A stretch of 64,000 bases of DNA from Streptomyces sp. S465 (GCF_026898115.1 NZ_CP114036.1:6566001-6630000), one strand, 5' to 3'; shown: positions 28,949-38,475, counted from the first letter of the stretch. Numbers and translations are program-made. The notes: generated from the sequence alone by a model not told the origin.

Positions 28949-28954
28949 TAGGAT
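28949..28954 (+). promoter_or_regulatory. Candidate -10 box of the gatCAB operon
   Basis: TAGGAT, a perfect match to the Streptomyces housekeeping -10 consensus, lies 39 bases before the gatC ATG. The leader contains a TGAGGATC ribosome site. The -35 region is not clear. Confidence 0.5.
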
Positions 28955-28993
28955 TGGGCCGAAACACTCCACACTCACCCTGAGGATCGCTGC

Positions 28994-29290
28994 ATGCCTG
29001 GCATCACGCGCGAGGAGGTCGCCCACCTCGCCCGGCTGGCGCGTCTGGAGCTGAAGGCCGAAGAGCTCGACCACTTCGCCGGACAGCTGGACGACATCAT
29101 CGGCGCGGTCGCCCGCGTCTCCGAGGTCGCCGACCAAGACGTTCCGCCGACCTCTCACCCGCTGCCGCTGACCAACGTCATGCGCTCGGACGAGGTCCGT
29201 CCGTCCCTGACCCCGCAGCAGGCGCTGGCCTGCGCCCCGGCCCAGGAGCAGCAGCGTTTCAAGGTGCCGCAGATCCTGGGGGAGGAGTGA
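28994..29290 (+). CDS. gatC: Asp-tRNA(Asn)/Glu-tRNA(Gln) amidotransferase subunit C
   Basis: GatC is the small subunit that holds GatA and GatB together in the complex converting Glu-tRNA(Gln) (and Asp-tRNA(Asn)) to the amide. At 98 residues it has the family start [17 protein letters not shown] and the middle [18 protein letters not shown], and the C-terminal VPQILGEE wraps the partner subunit. It overlaps gatA by four bases (GTGA), so the two are translationally coupled. Confidence 0.95.
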   Translation: MPGITREEVAHLARLARLELKAEELDHFAGQLDDIIGAVARVSEVADQDVPPTSHPLPLTNVMRSDEVRPSLTPQQALACAPAQEQQRFKVPQILGEE

Positions 29291-30789
29291 CCACCGTGAC
29301 CGATCTGACCAGGCTCACCGCGGCCGAGATCGCCGCCAGGATCGCCTCCGGCGAGGTCACCGCCGTCGAGGTGACCGAGGCGCACCTGGCCCGTATCGAG
29401 GCCGTCGACGAGAAGGTGCACGCCTTCCTGCACGTGGACCGTGAGGGGGCGCTCGCCCAGGCGCGCGCCGTCGACGAGAAGCGGGAGCGCGGTGAGGAGC
29501 TGGGCCCGCTGGCCGGCGTTCCGCTCGCGCTGAAGGACATCTTCACCACCAAGGGGATCCCGACCACGGTCGGCTCCAAGATCCTCGAAGGGTGGATCCC
29601 GCCGTACGACGCGACGCTCACCAAGCGGCTGCGCGACGCGGACGTGGTCGTCCTCGGCAAGACCAACATGGACGAGTTCGCCATGGGGTCCTCGACCGAG
29701 AACAGCGCCTTCGGCCCCACCGGGAACCCCTGGGACCTCACCCGTATCCCCGGCGGCTCCGGCGGCGGCTCCTCCGCCTCGCTGGCCTCCTTCCAGGCCC
29801 CGCTCGCCATCGGCACCGACACCGGCGGCTCGATCCGCCAGCCGGCCGCCGTCACCGGCACGGTCGGGGTCAAGCCGACGTACGGCGCGGTCTCCCGCTA
29901 CGGCATGGTGGCCTTCTCCTCCTCGCTCGACCAGGGCGGCCCCTGCGCCCGTACCGTGCTGGACGCGGCGCTGCTCCACGAGGTGATCGCCGGGCACGAC
30001 CCGCTGGACTCCACCTCCATCGACGCGCCGGTCCCGGCGGTCGTCGAGGCCGCCCGCAACGGCAGTGTCCAGGGCATGCGCGTCGGTGTCGTCAAGGAGT
30101 TCGCGGGCGAGGGCTACCAGGCCGGTGTCATGCAGCGCTTCAACGAGTCGGTGGAGCTGCTGCGGGAGCTGGGCGCCGAGATCGTGGAGCTCTCCTGTCC
30201 GTCCTTCGACAAGGCGCTGGCCGCGTACTACCTGATCGCGCCGTCCGAGTGCTCCTCCAACCTGGCCCGCTTCGACGCCATGCGCTACGGCCTGCGGACC
30301 GGCGACGACGGCACGAAGTCCGCGGAGGAGGTCACCGCGCTCACCCGCGCGGAGGGCTTCGGCCCCGAGGTCAAGCGCCGGATCATGCTCGGCACCTACG
30401 CGCTCAGCTCCGGCTACTACGACGCGTACTACGGCTCCGCGCAGAAGGTCCGCACGTTGATCAAGCGTGACTTCGAGAAGGCGTTCGAGCAGGTCGACGT
30501 GGTGGTCTCGCCGACCACCCCGACCACCGCCTTCCCGATCGGCGAGCGCGCCGACGACCCGATGGCGATGTATCTGGCCGACCTCTGCACGATTCCCGCG
30601 AACCTCGCGGGGAACGCGGCCATGTCACTGCCCTGCGGTCTGGCGCCGGAGGACGGTCTGCCGGTCGGACTGCAGATCATCGCCCCCGCCATGGCCGACG
30701 ACCGGCTCTACAAGGTCGGTGCCGCGGTCGAGGCCGCGCTCACCGCCAAGTGGGGCCACCCGCTGCTTGAGGAGGCACCGTCACTGTGA
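29287..30789 (+). CDS. gatA: Glutamyl-tRNA(Gln) amidotransferase subunit A
   Basis: GatA is the glutaminase subunit and feeds ammonia to GatB. The 500-residue amidase-signature protein has the Ser-cisSer-Lys triad: Lys in LALKDIF (K83), Ser in [11 protein letters not shown] (S158) and Ser in DTGGSIRQP (S182). The GTG at 29287 overlaps gatC. Its stop overlaps the GTG of the first of three 31-codon ORFs in a 92-bp tandem repeat, an unusual feature inside this operon. gatB follows after the repeat and one small gene. Confidence 0.96.
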   Translation: MTTVTDLTRLTAAEIAARIASGEVTAVEVTEAHLARIEAVDEKVHAFLHVDREGALAQARAVDEKRERGEELGPLAGVPLALKDIFTTKGIPTTVGSKILEGWIPPYDATLTKRLRDADVVVLGKTNMDEFAMGSSTENSAFGPTGNPWDLTRIPGGSGGGSSASLASFQAPLAIGTDTGGSIRQPAAVTGTVGVKPTYGAVSRYGMVAFSSSLDQGGPCARTVLDAALLHEVIAGHDPLDSTSIDAPVPAVVEAARNGSVQGMRVGVVKEFAGEGYQAGVMQRFNESVELLRELGAEIVELSCPSFDKALAAYYLIAPSECSSNLARFDAMRYGLRTGDDGTKSAEEVTALTRAEGFGPEVKRRIMLGTYALSSGYYDAYYGSAQKVRTLIKRDFEKAFEQVDVVVSPTTPTTAFPIGERADDPMAMYLADLCTIPANLAGNAAMSLPCGLAPEDGLPVGLQIIAPAMADDRLYKVGAAVEAALTAKWGHPLLEEAPSL

Positions 30790-30881
30790 GCGACGCGCGC
30801 GCGGCCACCGGGCCGCAGATGATGTCGGAAGCCGCACCTCTGCGCCGCGCGGGCGGAGAAGCGAACGGAGAGACCCTGTGA
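30786..30881 (+). CDS. 31-residue mini-ORF, repeat copy 1
   Basis: GTG start, 31 codons, TGA stop. It begins [13 protein letters not shown] and ends [12 protein letters not shown]. It overlaps the gatA stop and the next mini-ORF start, each as GTGA. Its ribosome site would be the end of gatA. It is hydrophilic, with no known domain. It may be translated by coupling, but it could equally be only a by-product of repeat expansion. Confidence 0.35.
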   Translation: MSDARAATGPQMMSEAAPLRRAGGEANGETL

Positions 30882-30973
30882 GCGACGCGCGCGCGGCCAC
30901 CGGGCCGCAGATGATGTCGGAAGCCGCACCTCTGCGCCGCGCGGGCGGAGAAGCGAACGGAGAGACCCTGTGA
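30878..30973 (+). CDS. 31-residue mini-ORF, repeat copy 2
   Basis: Identical in sequence to copy 1, with GGAGAG seven bases before the GTG. It overlaps both neighbours by four bases (GTGA). No function can be assigned. Confidence 0.35.
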   Translation: MSDARAATGPQMMSEAAPLRRAGGEANGETL

Positions 30974-31065
30974 GCGACGCGCGCGCGGCCACCGGGCCGC
31001 AGATGACGTCGGAAGCCGCACCTCTGCGCCGCGCGGGCGGAGAAGCGAACGGAGAGACGCTGTGA
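30970..31065 (+). CDS. 31-residue mini-ORF, repeat copy 3
   Basis: Same as copies 1 and 2 except Met13 becomes Thr; a second base change is silent (ACC to ACG). The stop overlaps the GTG start of the 79-residue gene as GTGA, so ribosomes leaving this ORF could restart on that gene. Confidence 0.35.
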   Translation: MSDARAATGPQMTSEAAPLRRAGGEANGETL

Positions 31066-31301
31066 GTGCGATCAAGAAGGCCAAGGGCTTCAAGAAGTCC
31101 AAGCCCGGCACCTACCTGTCCATCGCGACGTCGCTGTTCGGCGCGGTCAGCGTGGCCAAGCAGGTCAAGAAGGCCCGACTCGAGAACGACAAGCTACAGC
31201 TGGCCGACGCGGTGGTCTCGGCCGCCGCCATCGTCACCGGCGTCGCCCTGCTCGTCCGCGAGCTCAAGCGCATGGGCGACGACGACGTCCTCGCGGACTG
31301 A
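31062..31301 (+). CDS. Small basic membrane-associated protein of the gat operon
   Basis: A 79-residue protein of unknown function. It begins MSAIKKAKGFKKSKPGTYLS (strongly basic), with a mildly hydrophobic stretch SIATSLFGAVSVA, a Lys/Glu-rich middle, a hydrophobic helix ADAVVSAAAIVTGVALLV and an acidic end. One or two short membrane helices are likely. The GTG at 31062 has GGAGAG before it, supplied by repeat copy 3. It is conserved, as I recall, between gatA and gatB in Streptomyces, suggesting a real gene co-expressed with the amidotransferase. Confidence 0.75.
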   Translation: MSAIKKAKGFKKSKPGTYLSIATSLFGAVSVAKQVKKARLENDKLQLADAVVSAAAIVTGVALLVRELKRMGDDDVLAD

Positions 31302-31316
31302 GAGGTTAGTTTTTCC

Positions 31317-32822
31317 GTGACCGTCACTGAACTGGTGTCGTACGAGGACGCCCTCGCCGCCTACGACCCCGTGATGGGGCTCGAGGTGCATGTCGAGCTC
31401 GGCACCAAGACCAAGATGTTCTGCGGGTGTGCCACCACGCTGGGCGCCGAGCCCAACGCGCAGACCTGCCCCACCTGCCTCGGCCTGCCCGGCTCGCTGC
31501 CGGTGGTCAACGCGACCGGCGTCGAGTCCGCCATCAAGATCGGACTCGCGCTGAACTGCGAGATCGCCGAATGGTGCCGCTTCGCCCGGAAGAACTACTT
31601 CTATCCGGACATGCCGAAGAACTTCCAGACCTCGCAGTACGACGAGCCGATCGCCTACAACGGCTATCTGGACGTCGAGGTCGACGGGGAGGTCTTCCGC
31701 GTCGAGATCGAGCGCGCCCACATGGAGGAGGACACCGGCAAGTCCACCCACGTGGGCGGCGCGACCGGCCGTATCCACGGTGCCTCGCACTCCCTCCTCG
31801 ACTACAACCGGGCCGGTATCCCGCTGATCGAGATCGTCACCAAGCCGATCGTCGGCGCCGGGGACAAGGCCCCGGAGGTCGCCAAGGCCTACGTGACCGA
31901 GCTGCGCGAGCTCATCAAGGCGCTCGGAGTCTCCGAGGCGCGCATGGAGATGGGCCAGATGCGCTGCGATGTGAACCTGTCGCTGCGCCCGCAGGGCGCC
32001 GAGAAGTTCGGCACCCGCTCCGAGACCAAGAACGTCAACTCGCTGCGGTCGGTCGAGCGGGCGGTGCGCTTCGAGATCCAGCGCCACGCCGCGGTGCTGA
32101 GCGGCGGCGGCACGATCATCCAGGAGACCCGTCACTTCCACGAGGAGGACGGCTCCACGACCTCCGGCCGGGTCAAGGAGGAGGCCGAGGACTACCGCTA
32201 CTTCCCCGAGCCGGACCTGGTGCCGATCGCCCCCTCCCGGGCGTGGGTGGAGGAGCTGCGCGCCGGGCTCCCGGAGCTGCCGCGGGTGCGCCGCAAGCGG
32301 CTGCGCGAGGAGTGGGGCCTGTCCCGGCACGAGATGCAGTCGGTGCTCAACGCGGGCGCGATCGACCTGATCACCGCCACCATCGACGAGGGTGCCCCGG
32401 CCGACCAGGCCCGTAAGTGGTGGATGGGCGAGCTGGCCCGCCGCGCCAACGAGGACGGTGTGGAGCTCGCCTCGCTGCCGATCACTCCGGCGCAGGTCGC
32501 CCGGGTGTGCGCGCTGGTCAAGGAGGGTTCGCTCAACGACAAGCTGGCCCGTCAGACGATCGAGGGCGTCCTCGCGGGCGAGGGCGACCCGGACGAGGTC
32601 GTCGCCAAGCGCGGACTGAAGGTCGTCTCGGACGAGGGCGCGCTGGGCGCCGCGGTCGACGAGGCCATCGCGGCCAACGCGGCCATCGCCGACAAGATCC
32701 GCGGCGGCAAGGTCGCGGCGGCGGGTGCGCTGGTCGGCGCGGTCATGAAGGCCACACGCGGCCAGGCGGACGCGGCGCGGGTGCGTGAGCTGATCCTGGA
32801 GAAGCTGGGCGTCGAGGGCTGA
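31317..32822 (+). CDS. gatB: Asp-tRNA(Asn)/Glu-tRNA(Gln) amidotransferase subunit B
   Basis: GatB binds the mischarged tRNA, phosphorylates the acyl group and amidates it. The 501-residue protein has the family start [20 protein letters not shown] with the zinc Cys pair continued in [12 protein letters not shown], the [18 protein letters not shown] segment, and the C-terminal YqeY-like tail domain (about residues 350-500) that holds the tRNA. The GTG at 31317 follows AGAGG. It is the last gene of the gat operon, closed by a strong hairpin. Confidence 0.96.
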   Translation: MTVTELVSYEDALAAYDPVMGLEVHVELGTKTKMFCGCATTLGAEPNAQTCPTCLGLPGSLPVVNATGVESAIKIGLALNCEIAEWCRFARKNYFYPDMPKNFQTSQYDEPIAYNGYLDVEVDGEVFRVEIERAHMEEDTGKSTHVGGATGRIHGASHSLLDYNRAGIPLIEIVTKPIVGAGDKAPEVAKAYVTELRELIKALGVSEARMEMGQMRCDVNLSLRPQGAEKFGTRSETKNVNSLRSVERAVRFEIQRHAAVLSGGGTIIQETRHFHEEDGSTTSGRVKEEAEDYRYFPEPDLVPIAPSRAWVEELRAGLPELPRVRRKRLREEWGLSRHEMQSVLNAGAIDLITATIDEGAPADQARKWWMGELARRANEDGVELASLPITPAQVARVCALVKEGSLNDKLARQTIEGVLAGEGDPDEVVAKRGLKVVSDEGALGAAVDEAIAANAAIADKIRGGKVAAAGALVGAVMKATRGQADAARVRELILEKLGVEG

Positions 32823-32834
32823 TCAGCCGTCCGT

Positions 32835-32873
32835 ACGGCGGCGGGGTGTGCCAGGTGCACGCCCCGCCGCCGT
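32835..32873. terminator. Bidirectional terminator between gatB and the M81 gene
   Basis: A 17-bp stem (32835-32851 with 32857-32873, one G-U pair) closes a five-base CAGGT loop. It lies between two convergent genes. It has no long U-tract, as is usual in Streptomyces. Confidence 0.85.
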
Positions 32874-32891
32874 CGTTCGTCCGGGCCCCGG

Positions 32892-34382
32892 TCACAGCAG
32901 CAGCGGCTCCAGGTGCGGGACCTCGAACCCCTCGTCGTCGAAGGGGTACAGCGGCCGGGCGAGGCGCCGGTGGCCGAGGCGGGCCAGATCCTGGTCGACC
33001 CCGCCGGGGGTGAGCGCGAGCCGCCAGTCCGCCGCCAGGTCGTACAGTTCGGGCTCCGGATAGCCGATCTTGACGACGACGAGGTCGTAGCCGCGCGGGT
33101 CCAGCTCCCCGAAGTCTGCCAGGGTGTGGAACGGTTTGCGGCGGCTGACCAGCACCGCCGTGACGCCCCCGTGCCGCACCGCCGCGAGGTCCCCGCCGAC
33201 CGGGTCGTCCCGGCGCAGGGCGACCACCTCGCCGGTCAGCTCGCAGGGCTCGGCGTGGTCCGCCGTCCCCCGGCTGATCCCGCCGCCGACGGACAGCCGG
33301 ACCGTGGCGCCCGGCCCGGCGGCGAAGCACTCCGCGACCGCCGCCGGATCGGTGATCCCGAGGTGCAGGGCGGTGGCGCGGCCGGCGGCCAGATCCTCGT
33401 TGGCCAGCAGCCGCCCGAGCATATAGGCCAGGTCCCCGGCGCCCCCGGCCGTGGGGTTGTCGCCCGAGTCGCTGATCAGGAACGGGCGGGCGGCGGAGGC
33501 GACGGCCTCGGCGACGCACTCGTCGGCGCCCCCGGTGGGGCCGACGAAGGCGAAGTCACGGCGCATCTCCCAGTACTCGCGGGCGAGCGAACGCGTCTGC
33601 TCGACCGCGAGCACGGGGTCGTCGCCGGTCACCACCACGGCCGCCCGGCAGCGCGGCTCGTCGGCCCAGGCGTAGCCCACCCACATCGCCGCGTCCACGA
33701 CGCCGTCCATCGCCTCCACGGCGGCCAGCCGCCCGTACAGCGACTTGGCGGGCTCCAGGCGGGTGCTGGTCCGCTCGCCGGGCAGCAGCACCGGGATCTG
33801 CACCCAGGCCAGATGCGGGCGGCCCTTGCCGGAGGCCAGACGCTCCACGAGCTTGCGGGCGGCGCGCTCACGGGTCTCCCAGGCATCCTCGTGCGGGGCG
33901 AGGCGGTGGGCGGTGATCAGGTCGAGCCGGCCGGCGAAGCGGCGGGAGACATTGCCGTGCGGATCCATGGCGGCGGAGATCAGCGCCTCCGGCCCGATCG
34001 CCTCCCGTACGGCCTCGGTCAGATCGCCCTCGGCGTCCTCCATACCCACCACGCTCATCGCGCCGTGGACGTCGTACACCAGCCCGTCCAGCGGCCCGGC
34101 CGCCCGCAGCCGCTCGATCAGCTCGCCCTTGATCCGGTCGTAGGCGCCGGGCTCGACCGGGCCGCCGGGGAGCGAGACGGCGTGGAGGATGGGCACCCAC
34201 TCCACCCGCCCAGCGAGATCGCCGTCCGGGCGCGCCCAGGCGTAGCGGTCCAGCAGCTCGGCGCCGCGGGTGATGCGGAAGTCGTCGTAGCCGGTGCGGT
34301 GCGGGCTGAAGGTACTGGACTCGATGTGCATACCGCCGATGCCGATGCGCGGGCGGCGGCCTCGGGACGCGATGGAGGTCAT
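32892..34382 (-). CDS. M81-family metallopeptidase (MlrC/microcystinase C-like)
   Basis: A 496-residue protein of the M81 family, whose founder MlrC opens linearised microcystin; the substrates of soil members are unknown. The N-terminal DUF1485 domain has RIGIGGMHIESSTFSP, YDVHGAMSVVGMEDAEGD and MDPHGNVS, supplying Glu/His/Asp metal ligands. A C-terminal MlrC domain (about residues 310-490) begins FLISDSGDNPTAGGAGD. I chose the ATG at 34382, preceded by GGGAGAGC. In-frame ATGs at 34400 and 34421 also exist, the first with its own GGAGAGC because this 13-bp piece is duplicated. It has no neighbour that explains it. Confidence 0.85.
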   Translation of the reverse strand: MTSIASRGRRPRIGIGGMHIESSTFSPHRTGYDDFRITRGAELLDRYAWARPDGDLAGRVEWVPILHAVSLPGGPVEPGAYDRIKGELIERLRAAGPLDGLVYDVHGAMSVVGMEDAEGDLTEAVREAIGPEALISAAMDPHGNVSRRFAGRLDLITAHRLAPHEDAWETRERAARKLVERLASGKGRPHLAWVQIPVLLPGERTSTRLEPAKSLYGRLAAVEAMDGVVDAAMWVGYAWADEPRCRAAVVVTGDDPVLAVEQTRSLAREYWEMRRDFAFVGPTGGADECVAEAVASAARPFLISDSGDNPTAGGAGDLAYMLGRLLANEDLAAGRATALHLGITDPAAVAECFAAGPGATVRLSVGGGISRGTADHAEPCELTGEVVALRRDDPVGGDLAAVRHGGVTAVLVSRRKPFHTLADFGELDPRGYDLVVVKIGYPEPELYDLAADWRLALTPGGVDQDLARLGHRRLARPLYPFDDEGFEVPHLEPLLL

Positions 34383-34681
34383 GCTCTCCCTCTGGGTCAT
34401 GCTCTCCGACTTCCCGCACATTCATGGAGTGAAGTCCACAAAGGGGGTAAAGGGAATTTTCCGCTGGTACGGAGTGCACCGACGTCCCGGGGCTGATACG
34501 GCACGGTCGACGGTGCCCTGACGGTGCCCTAAGGACCCTCCCCGGGCTTCCTCGGCCGTGCCGGTACGGCGCCTAAGGCCCTGGGCCGAGCGGAGATCGG
34601 GCAGCCTCCCGATGTGCCGGACCCTCCTGGGCGGCGAGGGTGGACGCATTCCACGAAACCGTCGCCACCAGGGAGAACGCC
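34383..34681. other. Divergent intergenic region, M81 / small protein
   Basis: About 300 bp with no supported gene. It must hold the promoter of the M81 gene (AT-richer part at 34420-34470). ACGGTGCCCT is repeated at about 34508 and 34520. No sigma-factor consensus could be fixed. Confidence 0.5.
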
Positions 34682-34870
34682 ATGTTGCACCACGAGTTGC
34701 ACCGCATCCGCGAGGCCGAGCTGCTGCGTGAGGCCGCTGCCCACCGGCTGGGCCGGGAGGCGGCGGTGGAGCCCGGCGGCCGGTCGGCGGACGACTTCGC
34801 AGGACGGGTGAGCCCGGCCCCGCGGTGGCGCGGCCGTCGCGCACAGCGGTCCTACCGCACGGCGGCCTGA
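34682..34870 (+). CDS. Small hypothetical protein, 62 residues
   Basis: A short protein beginning MLHHELHRIREAELLREAAA, predicted as an amphipathic helix, with a basic Arg-rich end. Similar proteins with the LHHELHxxRxAELxREA pattern are common in Streptomyces, but no function is known to me. The ATG at 34682 is preceded by AGGGAGA at 8 bases, which supports translation. It lies just upstream of the large LuxR-type regulator. Confidence 0.7.
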   Translation: MLHHELHRIREAELLREAAAHRLGREAAVEPGGRSADDFAGRVSPAPRWRGRRAQRSYRTAA

Positions 34871-35048
34871 CCGCGGCCGGGGAGTGCCGCTCAGCGTGAG
34901 CACCGTAAGGACGGCCGCCGCGACAACGGGCGCCGTAAGGGTGGATGCCGGGGGAGCGGGCGCTGGGGGAGCGGGCGCCGGGAAGGCGGGTGGTGCCGGG
35001 GACACCGGGGCCCGAAAAGCCGGTGCAGCCGGGGCGGGGCCCTGTGCG

Positions 35049-38000
35049 ATGCTCGTCGACGTGCACACCACGTCTGTCAGCCCGGTGTTCGTCGGCCGCG
35101 CCGAGGAGTTGGCCACCCTCAGGGACGCGCTCGCCCGCGCCACCGCGGGCGAGCCCCAGGTGCTGCTGGTGGGCGGGGAGGCGGGGGTCGGCAAGACCCG
35201 GCTCGTCGACGAGTTCCTGGCCTCGGCCGTGGCCGAAGGGGCCGTCGCGGCGGTCGGCGGCTGCGTGGAAATCGGCGCCGACGGTCTGCCGTTCGCGCCC
35301 GTGTCCACCGTGCTGCGCTCACTGCGCCGCACGCTCGGCCCCGAGCTGGACGGGGCCGCCGCCGGCCAGGAGGGCGAACTGGCCAGGCTGCTCCCCGAGT
35401 TGGGCGAGACCGCCCGCGCGTCCCACGACGGGGACGGCCGGGCCCGGCTGTTCGAGCTCACCGTCCGGCTGCTGGAGCGGCTGGCCGCGGAGCGCACCCT
35501 CGTCGTCGCCATCGAGGATCTGCACTGGGCCGACCGCTCCACCCGCGAACTCCTCGGCTATCTCTTCCGCTCGCTGCTCAGCGCCCGGCTGCTGGTCGTG
35601 GCCACCTACCGCTCCGACGACATCCACCGCCGCCATCCGCTGCGCCCCTTCCTCGCCGAGGTGGACCGGATGCGCGAGGTGCGGCGCATCGAGCTCCGCC
35701 GCTTCACCCGGGGCGAGGTGCACGCCCAGCTCACCGGGATCAACGGGGCCGAGCCCGAGCGCGACCTGGTCGACCGGATCTTCGAGCGCAGCGACGGCAA
35801 CGCCTTCTTCGTCGAGGAGATCGCCCGCTCCCTCAACGAGGGCTGCGGCACCGGGCTCAGCGAATCGCTGCGCGATCTGCTGCTGGTGCGGGTCGAGGCG
35901 CTGCCCGAGGAAGCCCAGCGGGTGGTGCGGATCCTCGCCGAGGGCGGCTCCTCCGTGGAGTACGCACTGCTGCGCGCGGTCGCCCGGCTCGGCGAGGACG
36001 AGCTGATCGACGCCCTGCGCTCGGCCGTGGGCGCCAACATCCTGCGCCCCACGGCCGACGACAGCGGCTACCGCTTCCGGCACTCGCTGGTGCGCGAGGC
36101 CGTGGTGGACGATCTGCTGCCCGGTGAGCGCTTCCGGATCAACCGCCGCTTCGCCGAGGCCCTGGAGGCCGAGCCCGTGCTGGTGCGGGCCGACGAGCGG
36201 GCCGCCCGGCTGGCCAGCTACTGGTACCACGCGCGGGACCCCGCCAAGGCCCTCCCCGCCGTGCTCAGGGCGTCCGTCGAGGCACGGCGGCGGTACGCCC
36301 ACGCGGAGCAGCTGCGGCTGCTGGAGCGGGCCATGGAGCTGTGGGAGGACGCCCCCGAGGAGATACGGGAGGCGCAGCGCCCCCTGGACCACGCGGAGGC
36401 GTACCCCGCCTGCGGCTGTGCGGACCAGGCGCTGCGCCGGCTCGATCTGCTGGCCGAGGTGGTGGTGGCCGCGCGGCTGTCCGGGCAGCGGGAGCGGGCG
36501 CTGGCCGTCAGCAAGCGGGCGCTGCGGGCCCTGCACCGAAGCGGTGACGACCCGCTGCGGGCCGCCTGGTTCTGGACCCAGCGATCCGGGCTGATGACGG
36601 GCCTGGCGCGGGGCGACGGCTGGGCGGAGCTGAGCCGCGCCCAGGAGCTGGTGCGGGGACTGCCGCCGTCCCCCGTGCACGCCGAGGTCATGGCGCAGGT
36701 GGCGGGCTGGACGATGACCCACCGGCCCGGCCCGGAGGGACTGGCCGCCGCCGAACGGGCGGTGGAACTGGCCCGGATGGTGGGCGCCGAGAGCACGGAG
36801 CTGAACGCCCGGCTGACGCTGGCCTACTTCATCGCGGACTCCGGAGACCCCGACCACGGGCTGGCCGAGATGCGCGAGGTGTGCGCCCAGGCCGTGGCGC
36901 TCGGCGACATCAGCGTCCTGGGCCGGTGCTACGTCAATCTTGCCTCGGCGCTGGAGGGGGTCGGCCGGTCGGCCGAGGCGGTGGAGACCGCCGAGGAGGG
37001 CGCCCTGATCCTGGACCGCGTCGGTCTGGTGGACTCCCGGGCCTGGGTGTACGGGAATCTGGCCGAGTCGCTGTTCGCCCTGGGCCGCTGGGACGAGGCG
37101 GAGGCGGCGGCCCTGAAGACCCGGCGGCTGGCCCTCGGCACCAAGCCGCGCGGCACCGCCGCCAGCCGGCTCGCCCAGCTCGCACTGGCCCGCGGCGAAT
37201 GGGACACGGCGGAGCGCGAGCTGGCCGCCGCCCGCGAGCACTACGGCGCCCACAACACCGAACCGCAGTACACCCTCCAGGTCGCGGGGCACACCATCGA
37301 ACTCGCGGCGGCGCGCGGCCGGATCCTGGAGGTCCGGGCCGTGCTGGACCAGGTCGTGGAGGCCGGCTTCCCGCCCGGGACGCAGCGCTACGCCTGGCCG
37401 CTGCTGTACGCGGCCACCGCCGCCGAGTCGGCCGCCCGCGGACTGCCCACCGCCGAGCCGGGCCGGGGCGAGGTGCTGGCCCGCATCCGCGCCGCCGCGA
37501 AGCGGGTGTCGCAGCCGGTGCCGGTATGGCGCGCCTACGCGGCGATGCTCCAGGCGGAACTGGAGCGCGCCGAGGGGCGGGACCGGCCCGACCTCTGGGC
37601 CGAGGCCACGGATGCCTTCGCGGCGCTGGACTGCCCGTATCCGCTGGCCCGTGCCCGCAACCGCTGGGCGGAGGCGCTGCTCGCCCCGGGCCGGGGCGCC
37701 ACGGCCACGGCCCAGGCCGATCGCGAACACGCCGCCGAACTGCTCGCCCAGGCGCATGCCGTGACCGAGTGGCTGGGCGCCCGCCCGCTGCGCGAGGAGA
37801 TCGAGCTGCTGGCCCGGCGCGCCCGGCTGCCCCTGGCCTCCGCCGCGAGCCGCGCCGCGCTCGACGCGCCCACGGCAGGCGCCCCCGCGCTGTCCCCGGC
37901 CCTGGGCTCCCCGGCGGGCTCCCCGGCCCCCGCCGCCGAACCCGCCGATCCGGCCGAGCAGCTGGGACTGACGCCCCGGGAGCGGGACGTGCTGCGGCTG

Positions 38001-38183
38001 GTCGCCGCGGGGCGCAGCAATCGCCAGATCGCCGAGAACCTGTTCATCTCCCCCAAGACGGCGAGCGTGCACGTCTCCAACATCCTGGCCAAACTGGGCG
38101 TCTCGGGTCGGGGCGAGGCGGCGGCCGTGGCCCACCGGCTACGGCTGGTCGACGGCCTGACCGACGGCGCGACGGCACGCTGA
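35049..38183 (+). CDS. LAL-type LuxR transcriptional regulator with AAA ATPase domain
   Basis: A 1044-residue regulator of the 'large ATP-binding LuxR' class. At the N-terminus is an AAA_16 ATPase (FVGRAEELATL, Walker A GEAGVGKT at about 43-50, Walker B-like VVAIEDLHWADRS). The middle (about 400-950) is TPR-like helical repeats. The C-terminal LuxR HTH spans about 975-1040 (LTPRERDVLRLVAAGRSNRQ, then ISPKTASVHVSNILAKL). Such proteins often control secondary metabolism, but no cluster lies nearby. I chose the ATG at 35049. The frame opens at 34884, but the extra 55 residues are Gly/Ala repeats with no ribosome site. Confidence 0.88.
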   Translation: MLVDVHTTSVSPVFVGRAEELATLRDALARATAGEPQVLLVGGEAGVGKTRLVDEFLASAVAEGAVAAVGGCVEIGADGLPFAPVSTVLRSLRRTLGPELDGAAAGQEGELARLLPELGETARASHDGDGRARLFELTVRLLERLAAERTLVVAIEDLHWADRSTRELLGYLFRSLLSARLLVVATYRSDDIHRRHPLRPFLAEVDRMREVRRIELRRFTRGEVHAQLTGINGAEPERDLVDRIFERSDGNAFFVEEIARSLNEGCGTGLSESLRDLLLVRVEALPEEAQRVVRILAEGGSSVEYALLRAVARLGEDELIDALRSAVGANILRPTADDSGYRFRHSLVREAVVDDLLPGERFRINRRFAEALEAEPVLVRADERAARLASYWYHARDPAKALPAVLRASVEARRRYAHAEQLRLLERAMELWEDAPEEIREAQRPLDHAEAYPACGCADQALRRLDLLAEVVVAARLSGQRERALAVSKRALRALHRSGDDPLRAAWFWTQRSGLMTGLARGDGWAELSRAQELVRGLPPSPVHAEVMAQVAGWTMTHRPGPEGLAAAERAVELARMVGAESTELNARLTLAYFIADSGDPDHGLAEMREVCAQAVALGDISVLGRCYVNLASALEGVGRSAEAVETAEEGALILDRVGLVDSRAWVYGNLAESLFALGRWDEAEAAALKTRRLALGTKPRGTAASRLAQLALARGEWDTAERELAAAREHYGAHNTEPQYTLQVAGHTIELAAARGRILEVRAVLDQVVEAGFPPGTQRYAWPLLYAATAAESAARGLPTAEPGRGEVLARIRAAAKRVSQPVPVWRAYAAMLQAELERAEGRDRPDLWAEATDAFAALDCPYPLARARNRWAEALLAPGRGATATAQADREHAAELLAQAHAVTEWLGARPLREEIELLARRARLPLASAASRAALDAPTAGAPALSPALGSPAGSPAPAAEPADPAEQLGLTPRERDVLRLVAAGRSNRQIAENLFISPKTASVHVSNILAKLGVSGRGEAAAVAHRLRLVDGLTDGATAR

Positions 38184-38196
38184 CCGCTCACCTGAG

Positions 38197-38264
38197 GACG
38201 GACGGGCCGCCCGGGACGGACGGGCCACCCGGGACGGACAGGCCGCCCGGGACGGACGGGTCGC
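38197..38264. repeat. 18-bp tandem repeat after the LuxR gene
   Basis: GACGGACGGGCCGCCCGG occurs at 38197-38214, then with one change each at 38215-38232 and 38233-38250, and as a diverged copy at 38251-38264. It starts 14 bp after the stop and does not include it. Each GGCCGCCC core can form small hairpins, so it might also act in termination. Confidence 0.85.
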
Positions 38265-38307
38265 GCTAGGTAGGTGCGCGCTGTGCGAGCGCCGGCAGCT
38301 CCCCGGG

Positions 38308-38475
38308 TCAGCCGCCTTCGCGGGGCCGGATCACCACCCGGCCGGAGTCGAGGTCTATGGGGCCCTTCCCCGGGTCGTTGCTGCCCGTCTCGTCCAGCGT
38401 GAACTCCAGCCGGTTGCGCTCTTCCTCGGTGTGTTTGCGGCTGGGCGCGAACAGTTCCTCGATGAGGTTGAACAT
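38308..38475 (-). CDS. DUF6191 small protein
   Basis: A 55-residue protein starting MFNLIEELFAPSRKHTEEER and ending with the VVIRP pattern, matching the small DUF6191 family found widely in Streptomyces. Function is unknown. The family has an amphipathic N-terminal helix and a GPIDLxSGxVVIR C-terminal strand. The ATG at 38475 has a GGGGGTCGTC leader (GGGGG about 5 bases before the ATG). It lies between the convergent LuxR and sugar dehydrogenase regions. Confidence 0.8.
   Translation of the reverse strand: MFNLIEELFAPSRKHTEEERNRLEFTLDETGSNDPGKGPIDLDSGRVVIRPREGG

Larger units (their letters stand above)
30786..31061. repeat. Three tandem 92-bp repeats between gatA and the small gene before gatB
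   Basis: Copies at 30786-30877, 30878-30969 and 30970-31061 each begin GTGAGCGACGCGCG. Copies 1 and 2 are identical. Copy 3 differs by one T-to-C change (ATGATG to ATGACG) and one C-to-G change near its end. Each contains the hairpin GCGGCC-ACCG-GGCCGC-like arm and a GGAGAG ribosome site just before the next GTG. The first four bases of copy 1 overlap the gatA stop. Confidence 0.97.

Noticed and set aside
34884-35048. Upstream extension of the LuxR regulator starting at 34884.
   Set aside because: The extra 55 residues are Gly/Ala/Arg low complexity without a ribosome site, and the ATPase domain begins directly after the ATG at 35049.
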